Positions 20,040 through 27,099 of a stretch of 64,000 nucleotides of DNA are shown one piece after another (position 1 is the stretch's first letter; each line of letters begins with the position of its first letter). The notes under the pieces are model-generated. The model ran no database searches and was not told the DNA's origin. It saw only the letters and a program-made list of their open reading frames with translations. Source of the stretch: Luteimonas sp. 9C (GTDB taxonomy: Bacteria > Pseudomonadota > Gammaproteobacteria > Xanthomonadales > Xanthomonadaceae); NCBI RefSeq assembly GCF_902506295.1, contig NZ_LR733312.1:765403-829402 (forward strand), read 5' to 3'. Position numbers and translations under genes: made by a program.

Positions 20040-20217
20040 CGCGACAGCGTACCGGGGCGAGACCCAAGCAGTAAGCAGCGCGCACGCCAATTACCATAAG
20101 CGCCTACCTCAGGGCGCGGGTTTTCCGGTCCGCGAGAAGTGCGAGACCCCCCATTTCGCCGACGGGGAGTGGAACATTATCTGGGGGTGCATCCGATAAC
20201 CACCGCGGAGAGAATCG

Positions 20218-20624
20218 ATGACATCAAGGAAGATCGTACCGCTCGTTTCCGGGCTCGCGCTTGCAGCTGCGTGCGTAAGTACAAGCGTTGCCAGCGACGA
20301 CAGGGGCTGGGGGCATGTGAGGGCGTCAGACTGAAAGGTCTAGTCGGTGGGCGGGCCCAGACGATCAATGATGTGATGGCCTCGTGGGTAGGCTCGCACC
20401 TGAGCGAAACGGTCGCGCGATGGGGAGCGCCGTACTCGACGTTCGAAAATCGGGACGGTTCGCGGATCATCACCTGGAAAGATGGCGGGTGCGCGAAGAA
20501 CTTCAAAGTCGATCTTGAGGATGTTCTGACGCATTGGAGCGTTGGTTCTGGCTGCAGGTGCTTTAACGGATCGTCTCCGCCTTTCGAGCGACGTAACCTG
20601 CCAGTACCGCACATGACTCTGTAG
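20218..20624 (+). pseudogene. Small lipoprotein gene with apparent -1 frameshift
   Basis: An ATG at 20218 behind GGAGAG encodes a signal peptide with a lipobox-like LALAAAC (Cys19), but that frame stops at 20332-20334. The frame one base earlier then carries a convincing mature domain to 20624: MASWVGSHLSETVARWGAP, DGSRIITWKDGG, then CAKNFKVDLEDVLTHWSVG and GCRCF. This WxG...WGxP...W...C...F.VD...W...C layout is that of many small proteobacterial lipoproteins. Restoring one G in the G-rich stretch 20304-20313 (AGGGGCTGGGGG) joins the two halves into about 135 residues. Base composition is less GC-rich than in neighbouring genes. It may be a decayed gene, a phase-variable gene or a sequencing error. 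Confidence 0.6.
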
Positions 20625-20681
20625 CCGCTCCAGTCGTGACAGAATTTGCCGTGTCGTTCTTTACCGCGTTGTTGCCAATCA

Positions 20682-21362
20682 ATGAAGCATCTCCTGCTGG
20701 TCGAAGACGAGACCGCGATCGCCGACGCCGTGGCGTACGCGCTGCGGGCTGAAGGCTACGAGGTGCGCCATTGTCTGGACGGGCGCGCGGCGCTGGAGGC
20801 AGTGGATAGTGGCAGGTTCGATCTGGCCATCCTCGATGTCGGACTGCCGGACATCAACGGCTTCGCGCTGTGCGGGGAACTGCGTCGGGGTACGCCGCTG
20901 CCGGTGATCTTCCTGACCGCGCAGGCGGCGGAATCGGAGCGCGTGCTCGGCTTCGATCTCGGCGCCGACGACTACATCGCCAAGCCTTTTTCGCTGCGCG
21001 AGCTGGTCGCACGCGTGCGGGTGGTGCTGCGTCGCGGGGTGCCCGACACGGCGATGCCCGGATCGAAGCGTACCGGTGCGTTCGAGCACGATGTCGAGGG
21101 CCGGCGCATCCGTTACCACGGCCTTGTGCTCGATCTCACGCGCTACGAGTACGGTCTGCTCGCCGCGCTGCTGGCGCGACCGGGTGCGGTGCTGTCGCGC
21201 ATGCAGCTGATGGAGCGGGTCTGGGGCGATGCGCTCGACAGCGGGGACCGCACCGTCGACACCCACGTGAAAACCGTGCGCGGCAAGCTGCGTGCGGTCG
21301 CGCCCGAGGTGGATCCGCTGCGCACGCACCGCGGCATCGGCTATTCGCTGGATCTCGACTGA
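20682..21362 (+). CDS. creB: Two-component response regulator CreB
   Basis: 226-residue OmpR/PhoB-type transcription factor paired with CreC. The start is placed at the ATG at 20682 (MKHLLLVEDETAIADAV), twelve codons inside the longest frame. The receiver has the acidic pair Glu8/Asp9, acceptor Asp52 (LAILDVGLPD), and the switch Thr and Lys in FLTAQ and IAKPF. The winged helix-turn-helix domain covers about 135-225 and ends RTHRGIGYSLDLD. Identification as CreB rests on the immediately following creC and creD; in E. coli the system responds to growth in minimal medium, and in Stenotrophomonas and Aeromonas it affects beta-lactam response. Confidence 0.9.
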   Translation: MKHLLLVEDETAIADAVAYALRAEGYEVRHCLDGRAALEAVDSGRFDLAILDVGLPDINGFALCGELRRGTPLPVIFLTAQAAESERVLGFDLGADDYIAKPFSLRELVARVRVVLRRGVPDTAMPGSKRTGAFEHDVEGRRIRYHGLVLDLTRYEYGLLAALLARPGAVLSRMQLMERVWGDALDSGDRTVDTHVKTVRGKLRAVAPEVDPLRTHRGIGYSLDLD

Positions 21363-21363
21363 C

Positions 21364-22791
21364 GTGCGCATCGGCCTGCGCATCCTGCTGGGCTACTTCC
21401 TGATCGTCGCGCTGGCGGCGTTCCTGCTGATGCGCGTTTTCACGCAGGAGATCAAGCCCGGTGTCCGCCAGGCAATGGAAGACACGCTGGCCGATACCGC
21501 CAACGTGCTCGCCGAGCTGGCGACCGACGATTTCCTCGCCGGGCGCATCGACGACGGTCGCTTCGCCACCCGCGTGCGCGCGCTGCGCGAACGCGACATC
21601 GGCGGCAACATCTGGGGCTTCCGCAAGGCGCAGGCCGAGTACCGCGTGTACGTCACCGACGTCGACGGCATCGTGGTGTTCGATTCGGCCGGTCGCGATC
21701 TGGGCCGCGACTACTCGCGCTGGAACGACGTCCTGCTGACCCTGCGCGGCCAGTACGGCGCGCGCTCCACGCGGAGCGATCCGGCCGATGACAGCACGTC
21801 GGTGATGCACGTCGCCGCGCCGATCCGCGACGGCAACCGCGTCGTCGGTGTGCTGACGGTGGCCAAACCCAACAGTGCGATCGCGCCCTTCATCGCCCGC
21901 AGCGAGCGGACCATCCTGCGCTGGGGGTTTCTCCTGCTCGGCACTGCGCTGGCGGTCGGCCTGCTCGCCGCATGGTGGCTGTCGCGCCAGCTCGGCGGTC
22001 TGCGTCGTTACGCCGACAAGGTGACCGCCGGCGAGCGCGCGACGCTGCCCGATGCCGCCGGCGAGTTCGCCGATCTCGGACGCGCGCTTGAAACGATGCG
22101 CGAGCGGCTGGAGGGCAAGCAGTACGTCGAGCGCTATGTGCATGCGCTGACCCACGAACTGAAAGCGCCGCTGGCGGCCGTGCGGGGCGCGTCGGAGCTG
22201 CTCGAATCGCCCTTGCCCGACGCCGACCGCGCGCGCTTCGCGACCAGCGTGCGCGAACAGAGCGAGCGCATGGCGCAGATGATCGACAAGCTGCTGGCGC
22301 TGGCCGCGGTGGAACATCGCCAGCGGATCGAGCAACCGGTCGACATCGATGTGCCGACCCTGATCGAGGCGGCCGTCGTGCCGTTCGTCGACGGCGGCGT
22401 GCCGGTCCGGCTGGACACCGGCCGGGCTGAGGGCCTGCGCCTCCGCGGCGATGCCTTCCTGTTGCGACAACTGGTGTCCAACCTCGTCGACAACGCCCGT
22501 GAATTCTCACCGGCCGACGGCGTCGTCGACATCGAGGCCCACCGTGCAAGCGGCGGCGTGCAGATCGTCGTGGCGGACCGGGGCCCCGGCGTGCCGGACT
22601 ACGCGCTGCCCCGGGTGTTCGAACGGTTCTTCTCGCTGCCGCGGCCCGGCGGGCGCAGCCGCAGCAGCGGGCTCGGGCTGGCCTTCGCGGCCGAGGTGGC
22701 CACGCTGCACGGCGGGACCGTGCGGCTGGAACACCGCGACGGCGGCGGCACGCGCGCGATCGTCGAGTTGCCGCTGCCGCCTACCGGCTGA
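21364..22791 (+). CDS. creC: Sensor histidine kinase CreC
   Basis: 475-residue inner-membrane kinase (474 in E. coli). The GTG start at 21364, one base after the creB stop, leads into a transmembrane segment (LRILLGYFLIVALAAFLLMR), a periplasmic sensor domain of about 165 residues (GFRKAQAEYRVYVTDVDGIV), a second membrane helix near 180-202 and a HAMP segment. The H-box YVHALTHELKAPLAAVRG has its phospho-His at 264. The ATPase has NLVDNAREFSP, DRGPGVPD and SSGLGLAFAAEVA. Coupling to creB and the gene order creB-creC-creD support the name. Confidence 0.92.
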   Translation: MRIGLRILLGYFLIVALAAFLLMRVFTQEIKPGVRQAMEDTLADTANVLAELATDDFLAGRIDDGRFATRVRALRERDIGGNIWGFRKAQAEYRVYVTDVDGIVVFDSAGRDLGRDYSRWNDVLLTLRGQYGARSTRSDPADDSTSVMHVAAPIRDGNRVVGVLTVAKPNSAIAPFIARSERTILRWGFLLLGTALAVGLLAAWWLSRQLGGLRRYADKVTAGERATLPDAAGEFADLGRALETMRERLEGKQYVERYVHALTHELKAPLAAVRGASELLESPLPDADRARFATSVREQSERMAQMIDKLLALAAVEHRQRIEQPVDIDVPTLIEAAVVPFVDGGVPVRLDTGRAEGLRLRGDAFLLRQLVSNLVDNAREFSPADGVVDIEAHRASGGVQIVVADRGPGVPDYALPRVFERFFSLPRPGGRSRSSGLGLAFAAEVATLHGGTVRLEHRDGGGTRAIVELPLPPTG

Positions 22792-22920
22792 GATCCTGCG
22801 GGGCATTGTGCCGGGTCTGCCAGCAGTCGTGCATCGCGGGGTCGGGTGGCGCTCTCCACGCTGCGCCTCTCCCACGCCATCTGGCTGTGCGCTCGCCCGA
22901 TCTTCGGCAGGTGCTTCGAC

Positions 22921-22936
22921 TTCTTGTTCGCTTCAC
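22921..22936 (+). promoter_or_regulatory. Possible CreB-binding tag upstream of creD
   Basis: TTCTT-GTTCGC-TTCAC matches the known cre-tag TTCAC-N6-TTCAC at 8 of 10 positions, with the right spacing. It lies 65 bases upstream of the creD ATG and after the creC stop, where a CreB-dependent creD promoter would be expected. Confidence 0.4.
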
Positions 22937-22939
22937 ACA

Positions 22940-22967
22940 GCCGCCTGCGTGCCGCCACGCAGGCGGC
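22940..22967 (+). other. 12-bp perfect hairpin in the creD leader
   Basis: Perfect inverted repeat GCCGCCTGCGTG (22940-22951) and its complement (22956-22967) around a four-base loop, just after the candidate cre tag and 34 bases before the creD start. No T-run follows, so it is not a standard terminator. It could be an operator or an mRNA structure near the 5' end. Confidence 0.55.
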
Positions 22968-23001
22968 GCAGCCTGCGCGCATCCCAACACGGAGCGTCGC
23001 G

Positions 23002-24381
23002 ATGCGACTGATGCTGAAGATCCTGATCATCGCCGGGCTGAGCCTGGCGATCCTCATCCCGCTGGTGCTGATCCGGGCCGTGATCCAGGACCGCGAACAG
23101 CACCGCGCGGCCGCGGTGGCGCGCATCGCCTCGAGCGAGGCGGGCGCCCAGACCCTGAGCGCGCCGGTGCTCGTCGTGCCCTACACCGAGCGCGTGGAAG
23201 TCGAGCAGACCGATGACCGGGGCCGACCGAACGGCCGCGTCTGGCGCGACCGCAGCGGCGTCTGGACGTTCTTCCCCAGGGCCATGGAGATGACCGGCAC
23301 GATGGCGCCGTACCTGCGCCAGCTCGGTCTGCACGACGTGCGCATGTATGCACTCGGCGGCCAGCTCACGGCGGACTTCGACGTGCGGATTCCCGCAGAT
23401 CCCGAAGGCCTGCCACCGCGGAAGATCGGTACGCCGTGGATCGGCTACACGATCGCCGACGTACGGGGCCTGCGTGGCACGCCGCGCCTGCGTGTCGATG
23501 GTGCCGGCACCGCGCTGCACCAGGGCGCGGGCAGTGACGGCGGCAGCGGTGTGCACGGACTGCTGGCGCGGCCGGTGTCTGCCGGCGCGCCGCTGCGCCT
23601 GCGTACGGTGCTGGACTTCGAACTGAGCGGCGCCGAGACGCTGGCCGTGGTGCCGCTGGCCGACGAAAACCGGGTGACGCTGGATTCGCCCTGGCCGCAT
23701 CCGCAGTTCAACGGCCGCTTCCTGCCGCGCGCCCGCGAGGTCGGCGGCAGCGGGTTCCATGCCGAGTGGGCGGTGTCGTCGCTGGCCAGCGACGCCCAGC
23801 TGCAGTACCGCGACGGCACGCGGGCCGAATCCCAGACCGCTTCGATGCTGCGCGGACACGGCGATGCGGGTGTGGACGTGCTCGGCATCTCGCTGGTCGA
23901 CCCGGTGGACGCGTATACCCGCGCCGACCGTGCCAGCAAGTACGGCATCGTGTTCGTGCTGCTGACGTTCACCGCATTCTTCATGTTCGAGATGTTGCGC
24001 GGCCTGCGCATCCACCCGATCCAGTACGGCCTGGTCGGCCTGGCGCTCGCCATCTTCTTCCTGCTGCTGCTCGGCCTGTCGGAACACATCGCCTTCGATT
24101 GGGCTTATCTGGCCGCCAGCGGCGCGTGCATCGGGCTGATCGGCGTCTACCTGAGCGCGGTGCTGCGCAGCCGGATGCGCGGGCTGGGTTTCGCGGCCGG
24201 CCTGGGCCTGCTCTATGCCGCGCTCTACGGTCTGCTGGTGTCGGAAGACAACGCCCTGGTGCTGGGCGCCGGTCTGCTGTTCGTGATCCTCGCCGCCATC
24301 ATGCTGGTGACGCGTCGGGTCGACTGGTACCAGGTCGCAGCGATGCCCACGTCGGCACCGCCGCCGCTGCCGCCGCGCTGA
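23002..24381 (+). CDS. creD: Inner-membrane protein CreD
   Basis: 459-residue inner-membrane protein (450 in E. coli). It is the main target of CreBC in several gammaproteobacteria, where its loss or overproduction changes envelope integrity and beta-lactam sensitivity; its molecular function is unknown. The ATG at 23002 (MRLMLKILIIAGLSLAILIP) follows a GGAG ribosome site, and upstream codons look non-coding. One membrane helix is followed by a large periplasmic domain (about 30-330), then five or six helices from YGIVFVLLTFTAFFMFEMLR onward, ending in a proline-rich tail. The family block RGLRIHPIQYGLVGLALAIF is clear. Confidence 0.93.
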   Translation: MRLMLKILIIAGLSLAILIPLVLIRAVIQDREQHRAAAVARIASSEAGAQTLSAPVLVVPYTERVEVEQTDDRGRPNGRVWRDRSGVWTFFPRAMEMTGTMAPYLRQLGLHDVRMYALGGQLTADFDVRIPADPEGLPPRKIGTPWIGYTIADVRGLRGTPRLRVDGAGTALHQGAGSDGGSGVHGLLARPVSAGAPLRLRTVLDFELSGAETLAVVPLADENRVTLDSPWPHPQFNGRFLPRAREVGGSGFHAEWAVSSLASDAQLQYRDGTRAESQTASMLRGHGDAGVDVLGISLVDPVDAYTRADRASKYGIVFVLLTFTAFFMFEMLRGLRIHPIQYGLVGLALAIFFLLLLGLSEHIAFDWAYLAASGACIGLIGVYLSAVLRSRMRGLGFAAGLGLLYAALYGLLVSEDNALVLGAGLLFVILAAIMLVTRRVDWYQVAAMPTSAPPPLPPR

Positions 24382-24399
24382 CCGATCCGGCCGTGTGCA

Positions 24400-24427
24400 C
24401 GTGGCCGCAGGCATGCCTGCGGCCACG
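24400..24427. repeat. 28-bp perfect palindrome
   Basis: A gapless palindrome centred on GCATGC with half-site CGTGGCCGCAGGCA (24400-24413), 19 bases after the creD stop. A shorter palindrome with the same GGCATGCC-type core lies upstream of ppx at 29963-29978. It could be a REP-like unit, a transcript-end structure or a protein-binding site. Confidence 0.6.
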
Positions 24428-24481
24428 CTGCGTTCCGCGGCCGCGCGCAGGTGCGTCGTGCACGCATGCGACACTGCGGCC

Positions 24482-25090
24482 ATGTCTTCTTCCGCTCCCA
24501 CCATGCGTGCGCTGTCGGGCGATGCGATGCAGCCCTGGCTCGACGCGGTCGCGCAGTTGCGCATGACCGTGTTCCGCGACTGGCCGTACCTCTACGCCGG
24601 CGCTGCCGGCTACGAACGCGACTATCTGGCCGCCTATGCGCGCTCGCCGCGCAGCGTGTTCGTGCTGGCCTTCGACGGCGACACCGTGGTCGGCGCGGCC
24701 ACCGGGCTGCCGCTGGCCGACGACACGGCCGAGTTCCAGGCGCCGTTCGCGGACCAGGATATCGCCGTCGCACGCGTGTTCTACTTCGGCGAGTCGGTGC
24801 TGTTGCCGCAGTGGCGCGGGACCGGTATCGGCCACCGGTTCTTCGACCTGCGCGAGTCCCATGCGCGCGGACTCGGCGATTTCGACATGACCGCCTTCGC
24901 GGCGGTCGATCGCGCCGAGCACGACCCGCGCAGGCCCGTCGCCCATCGCGACAACGCCGCGTTCTGGCACAGGCGCGGCTATGTGCGTCAACCGGGCATG
25001 ACGATGCTGCTGCGCTGGGACGAGGTCGACGTGGGCGACGTGGCGCATCCGATGACGTTCTGGACCCGCCCGCTGGAGGCCGCCGCATGA
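24482..25090 (+). CDS. GNAT acetyltransferase
   Basis: 202-residue acetyltransferase of unknown substrate. The start is the ATG at 24482 (MSSSAPTMRALSGDAMQPW). The acetyl-CoA site is FYFGESVLLPQWRGTGIGHR near residues 96-115, followed by FFDLRESHARGL; AHRDNAAFWHRRGYVRQPGM is the C-terminal part of the fold. The stop overlaps the start of the next gene by four bases (ATGA). This coupling to a nitrilase-superfamily enzyme suggests the two proteins act on related small molecules. Confidence 0.88.
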   Translation: MSSSAPTMRALSGDAMQPWLDAVAQLRMTVFRDWPYLYAGAAGYERDYLAAYARSPRSVFVLAFDGDTVVGAATGLPLADDTAEFQAPFADQDIAVARVFYFGESVLLPQWRGTGIGHRFFDLRESHARGLGDFDMTAFAAVDRAEHDPRRPVAHRDNAAFWHRRGYVRQPGMTMLLRWDEVDVGDVAHPMTFWTRPLEAAA

Positions 25091-25980
25091 GGGTCGCCGC
25101 CGCGCGCTACGTCATCGGCATGCCGCCGGACTTCGAAGCCTTCGCCGCGCATCAGCGCCACCTGCTCGGAGAGGCCGCCGCGCTGGGCGCGCAGGTCGCG
25201 GTGCTGCCGGAATACCTCGCGCTGGAACTGGCTGCCAGTTCCGACGACGACGTGCGTGGCGACACGCGCGCGTCGATGGCGGCGGTCCAGCGCCATCGCA
25301 GCGCGTGGCTCGCGCTGTTCGCCGGTCTGGCCCGCGATACCGGCATGTACATCGTCGCCGGCTCCTTCCTGCTCGATGTCGGCGGGGGCCGCTACCGCAA
25401 CCGCAGCGACCTGTTCGCACCGGACGGACGGCACGGCTGGCAGGACAAGTTGCAGCTGACCGGCTTCGAGACACAGACCGGCGTGATCGAACCGGGCGAT
25501 ACGCTGAAGGTCTTCGACCTCGGCGGCGTGCGTGCCGGCATCGCCATCTGCTACGACATCGAATTCCCGCTGCCGGCCCGCAAGCAGTGGGAAGCCGGTG
25601 CGCGTCTGCTGCTGGTGCCCAGCTGTACCGACACCGCGGCCGGCGCGACGCGCGTGCGCGTGGGCTGCCTGGCCCGTGCGCTGGAGAACCGGTGCTTCGT
25701 CGTCCAGTCGGTGACGGCGGGCAACGCGTCGTGGACGCCGATCCTCGACGTCAACACCGGCAGCGCCGGGTTGTTCGCGCCGATGGATGCGGGATTTCCC
25801 TCCGATGGGGTGCTGGTGGAGACGGGCGAGACGGATCTCTGGGCGATCGCCGATCTCGACGTCGATGCGTTGGAGGCGGCGCGTGTGGATGCGCAGGTCG
25901 CCAATGATCGGGATTGGGTGGGGCAGGCGCGGCCTGCGTTGGCGAGAGCGGTGTTGGCGTCGTTCGATTCGCCCGCTTAG
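25087..25980 (+). CDS. Carbon-nitrogen hydrolase (nitrilase superfamily)
   Basis: 297-residue amidase-like enzyme. The catalytic triad is intact: Glu42 in VLPEYLALE, Lys121 in WQDKLQLTG and Cys155 in AICYDIEFP. The fold is a single nitrilase domain without extra parts. The form is that of the small omega-amidase/predicted amidohydrolase branch often encoded beside a GNAT acetyltransferase, not of NAD synthetase or apolipoprotein N-acyltransferase. The substrate cannot be read from sequence. The start is coupled by ATGA to the acetyltransferase gene. Downstream is a long palindromic repeat. Confidence 0.9.
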   Translation: MRVAAARYVIGMPPDFEAFAAHQRHLLGEAAALGAQVAVLPEYLALELAASSDDDVRGDTRASMAAVQRHRSAWLALFAGLARDTGMYIVAGSFLLDVGGGRYRNRSDLFAPDGRHGWQDKLQLTGFETQTGVIEPGDTLKVFDLGGVRAGIAICYDIEFPLPARKQWEAGARLLLVPSCTDTAAGATRVRVGCLARALENRCFVVQSVTAGNASWTPILDVNTGSAGLFAPMDAGFPSDGVLVETGETDLWAIADLDVDALEAARVDAQVANDRDWVGQARPALARAVLASFDSPA

Positions 25981-26049
25981 TGCTCGTTCCAATGGCAATC
26001 GCACGAGAGATTTGCTTCTGATTTCCGATCCGCCGTCGCGTCGTTACTC

Positions 26050-26466
26050 ACCCGGAGGGCGCCGCACAGGACGTGCGGCGTTTTCCGACCGAGGCAGGAT
26101 GCCGAGTCGGAAAATTCCGGTGGACGCCAAGCTGCGGGCTTCGGACTTGTCGGGGAGACGTTTTTCTTTGGTTCCGTTTCTTTTGGCGTCAACCAAAAGA
26201 AATGAACTCGGCCGCGTCAGCGGACGAAAGCGTTTGACTTGGCTGTTTGTTTTCTCGCCCAAGGCGAAAGAAAGAAGATCAAACGCTTCCACTCGCCTTG
26301 CGGCGAGCGGGTTCATTTCTTTTGCTGGCCCAAAAGAAACGGAACCAAAGAAAAGGGCCAGCCCCGACGGAGCTCACCCGGCGCGTCATCTGTTCCGGGA
26401 TTTTTCGACTCGCCATCCTGGCTCGGTCGAAAAACGCCGCACATCCATGTGCGGCGCCCTACGGGT
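26050..26466. repeat. 417-bp palindromic element, copy A
   Basis: Nested inverted repeat between convergent genes. Ends: a small hairpin CGCCGCAC/GTGCGGCG (26060-26080) on the left and CGCCGCACAT/ATGTGCGGCG (26435-26456) on the right. Inside are TTTTCCGAC-type hairpins around CGAGGCAGGATGCCGAG, then a perfect 25-bp inverted pair, 26162-26186 (begins TTTTCTTTGGTTCCG) with 26330-26354, and inner arms AAAAGAAATGAAC/GTTCATTTCTTTT and AAGCGTTTGA/TCAAACGCTT. The central ~40 bases are unique. Open frames here (SLVPFLLASTKRNELG and similar) follow the repeat and are not credible genes. Copy B at 33608-34024 is the same element in reverse orientation. Confidence 0.85.
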
Positions 26467-26495
26467 CTGCGGGCTGCAAAGCGGCGATCCGGAGA

Positions 26496-26534
26496 GCGAA
26501 AAGCGAAAAGCGGAAGGCGAAAAGCGAAAAGCGA
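26496..26534. repeat. Heptamer tandem repeat (GCGAAAA)
   Basis: Five and a half units of GCGAAAA in direct tandem, the third unit reading GCGGAAG. It lies 30 bases outside element A and 29 bases from the 3' end of the leftward PAP2 gene. On the transcribed strand this is a T-rich TTTTCGC array. Confidence 0.85.
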
Positions 26535-26562
26535 GTCGATGCTTCGTCGACATCAAACCGGA

Positions 26563-27099
26563 TCAGATGACGCCACCCGCCCAGAGCGAAGTGGCGCCGA
26601 GGGCGCTCCCAATCGCCGTCGCCGCCAGCACATCACTCGGATAGTGCAATCCCAGCACCACCCGCGACACCGCCACACTCGCCGCGAACGGGACCAGCAC
26701 GCCGGCGAGGACCGGATACCAGGCCACCGCGACGATCGAGAACGACACCGCGTGCAGCGTGTGTCCGGACGGAAAGCTGAACTCGTCGAGCGGGGCGATC
26801 CACGCGCGGATGCGTCCGTCGGCGGCGAAGGGGCGGGGACGCTTCGTCCAGCGCTTGAGGGTTTTGTAGAGCAGCAGCGCGACCGCGCCGGTGGCGGCCA
26901 TGTGCGTCGCGGCGACCAGCCCATCGAAGCCGTCGACCAGCACGAGCGCGGCCATCAGCAGGTACCAGCACACGCCGTCGCCGAGTCGGCTGACCGTGGA
27001 GAAGTAGCGGCGGATCCACAGCCGCGTGCAGGCGCGGTTGGCGCGCAGGCACCAGCCGGTGTCGTGGTGGAGCAGTCGGCTACGCGGCGGCGCGTGCAT
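26563..27099 (-). CDS. PAP2-family membrane phosphatase
   Basis: 178-residue integral membrane phosphatase. The three PAP2 signature motifs are complete: KRWTKRPRP (82-90), SFPSGHTLH (PSGH at 110-113) and SRVVLGLHYPSD (Arg146, His152, Asp156). Membrane helices surround them, with the catalytic face on the periplasmic side in this family. Substrates of the family include phosphatidic acid, phosphatidylglycerol-phosphate and undecaprenyl diphosphate. The ATG at 27099 has GAGG at the right distance, and the gene overlaps the end of the glycosyltransferase gene by 20 bases. This points to coupled expression and possibly a shared lipid pathway. Other ATG codons at 27105 and further upstream are possible starts. 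Confidence 0.88.
   Translation of the reverse strand: MHAPPRSRLLHHDTGWCLRANRACTRLWIRRYFSTVSRLGDGVCWYLLMAALVLVDGFDGLVAATHMAATGAVALLLYKTLKRWTKRPRPFAADGRIRAWIAPLDEFSFPSGHTLHAVSFSIVAVAWYPVLAGVLVPFAASVAVSRVVLGLHYPSDVLAATAIGSALGATSLWAGGVI

Noticed and set aside
20139..20624. Reading 20139-20624 as one intact 161-residue protein
   Set aside because: The first ~60 residues are Arg/Cys-rich, have no ribosome site and no signal peptide, while a proper lipoprotein start lies in another frame. A frameshifted gene explains the sequence better.
26496..26534. CRISPR array
   Set aside because: The repeats are seven bases in direct tandem without spacers, and no cas genes are present.
25787..26644. Open frames across the palindromic element A, and similar ones across element B
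   Set aside because: Their sequences (SLVPFLLASTKRNELG, FFWFRFFWA and similar) are translations of the repeat arms, occur on both strands and have no ribosome sites. They track the DNA repeat rather than a protein family.
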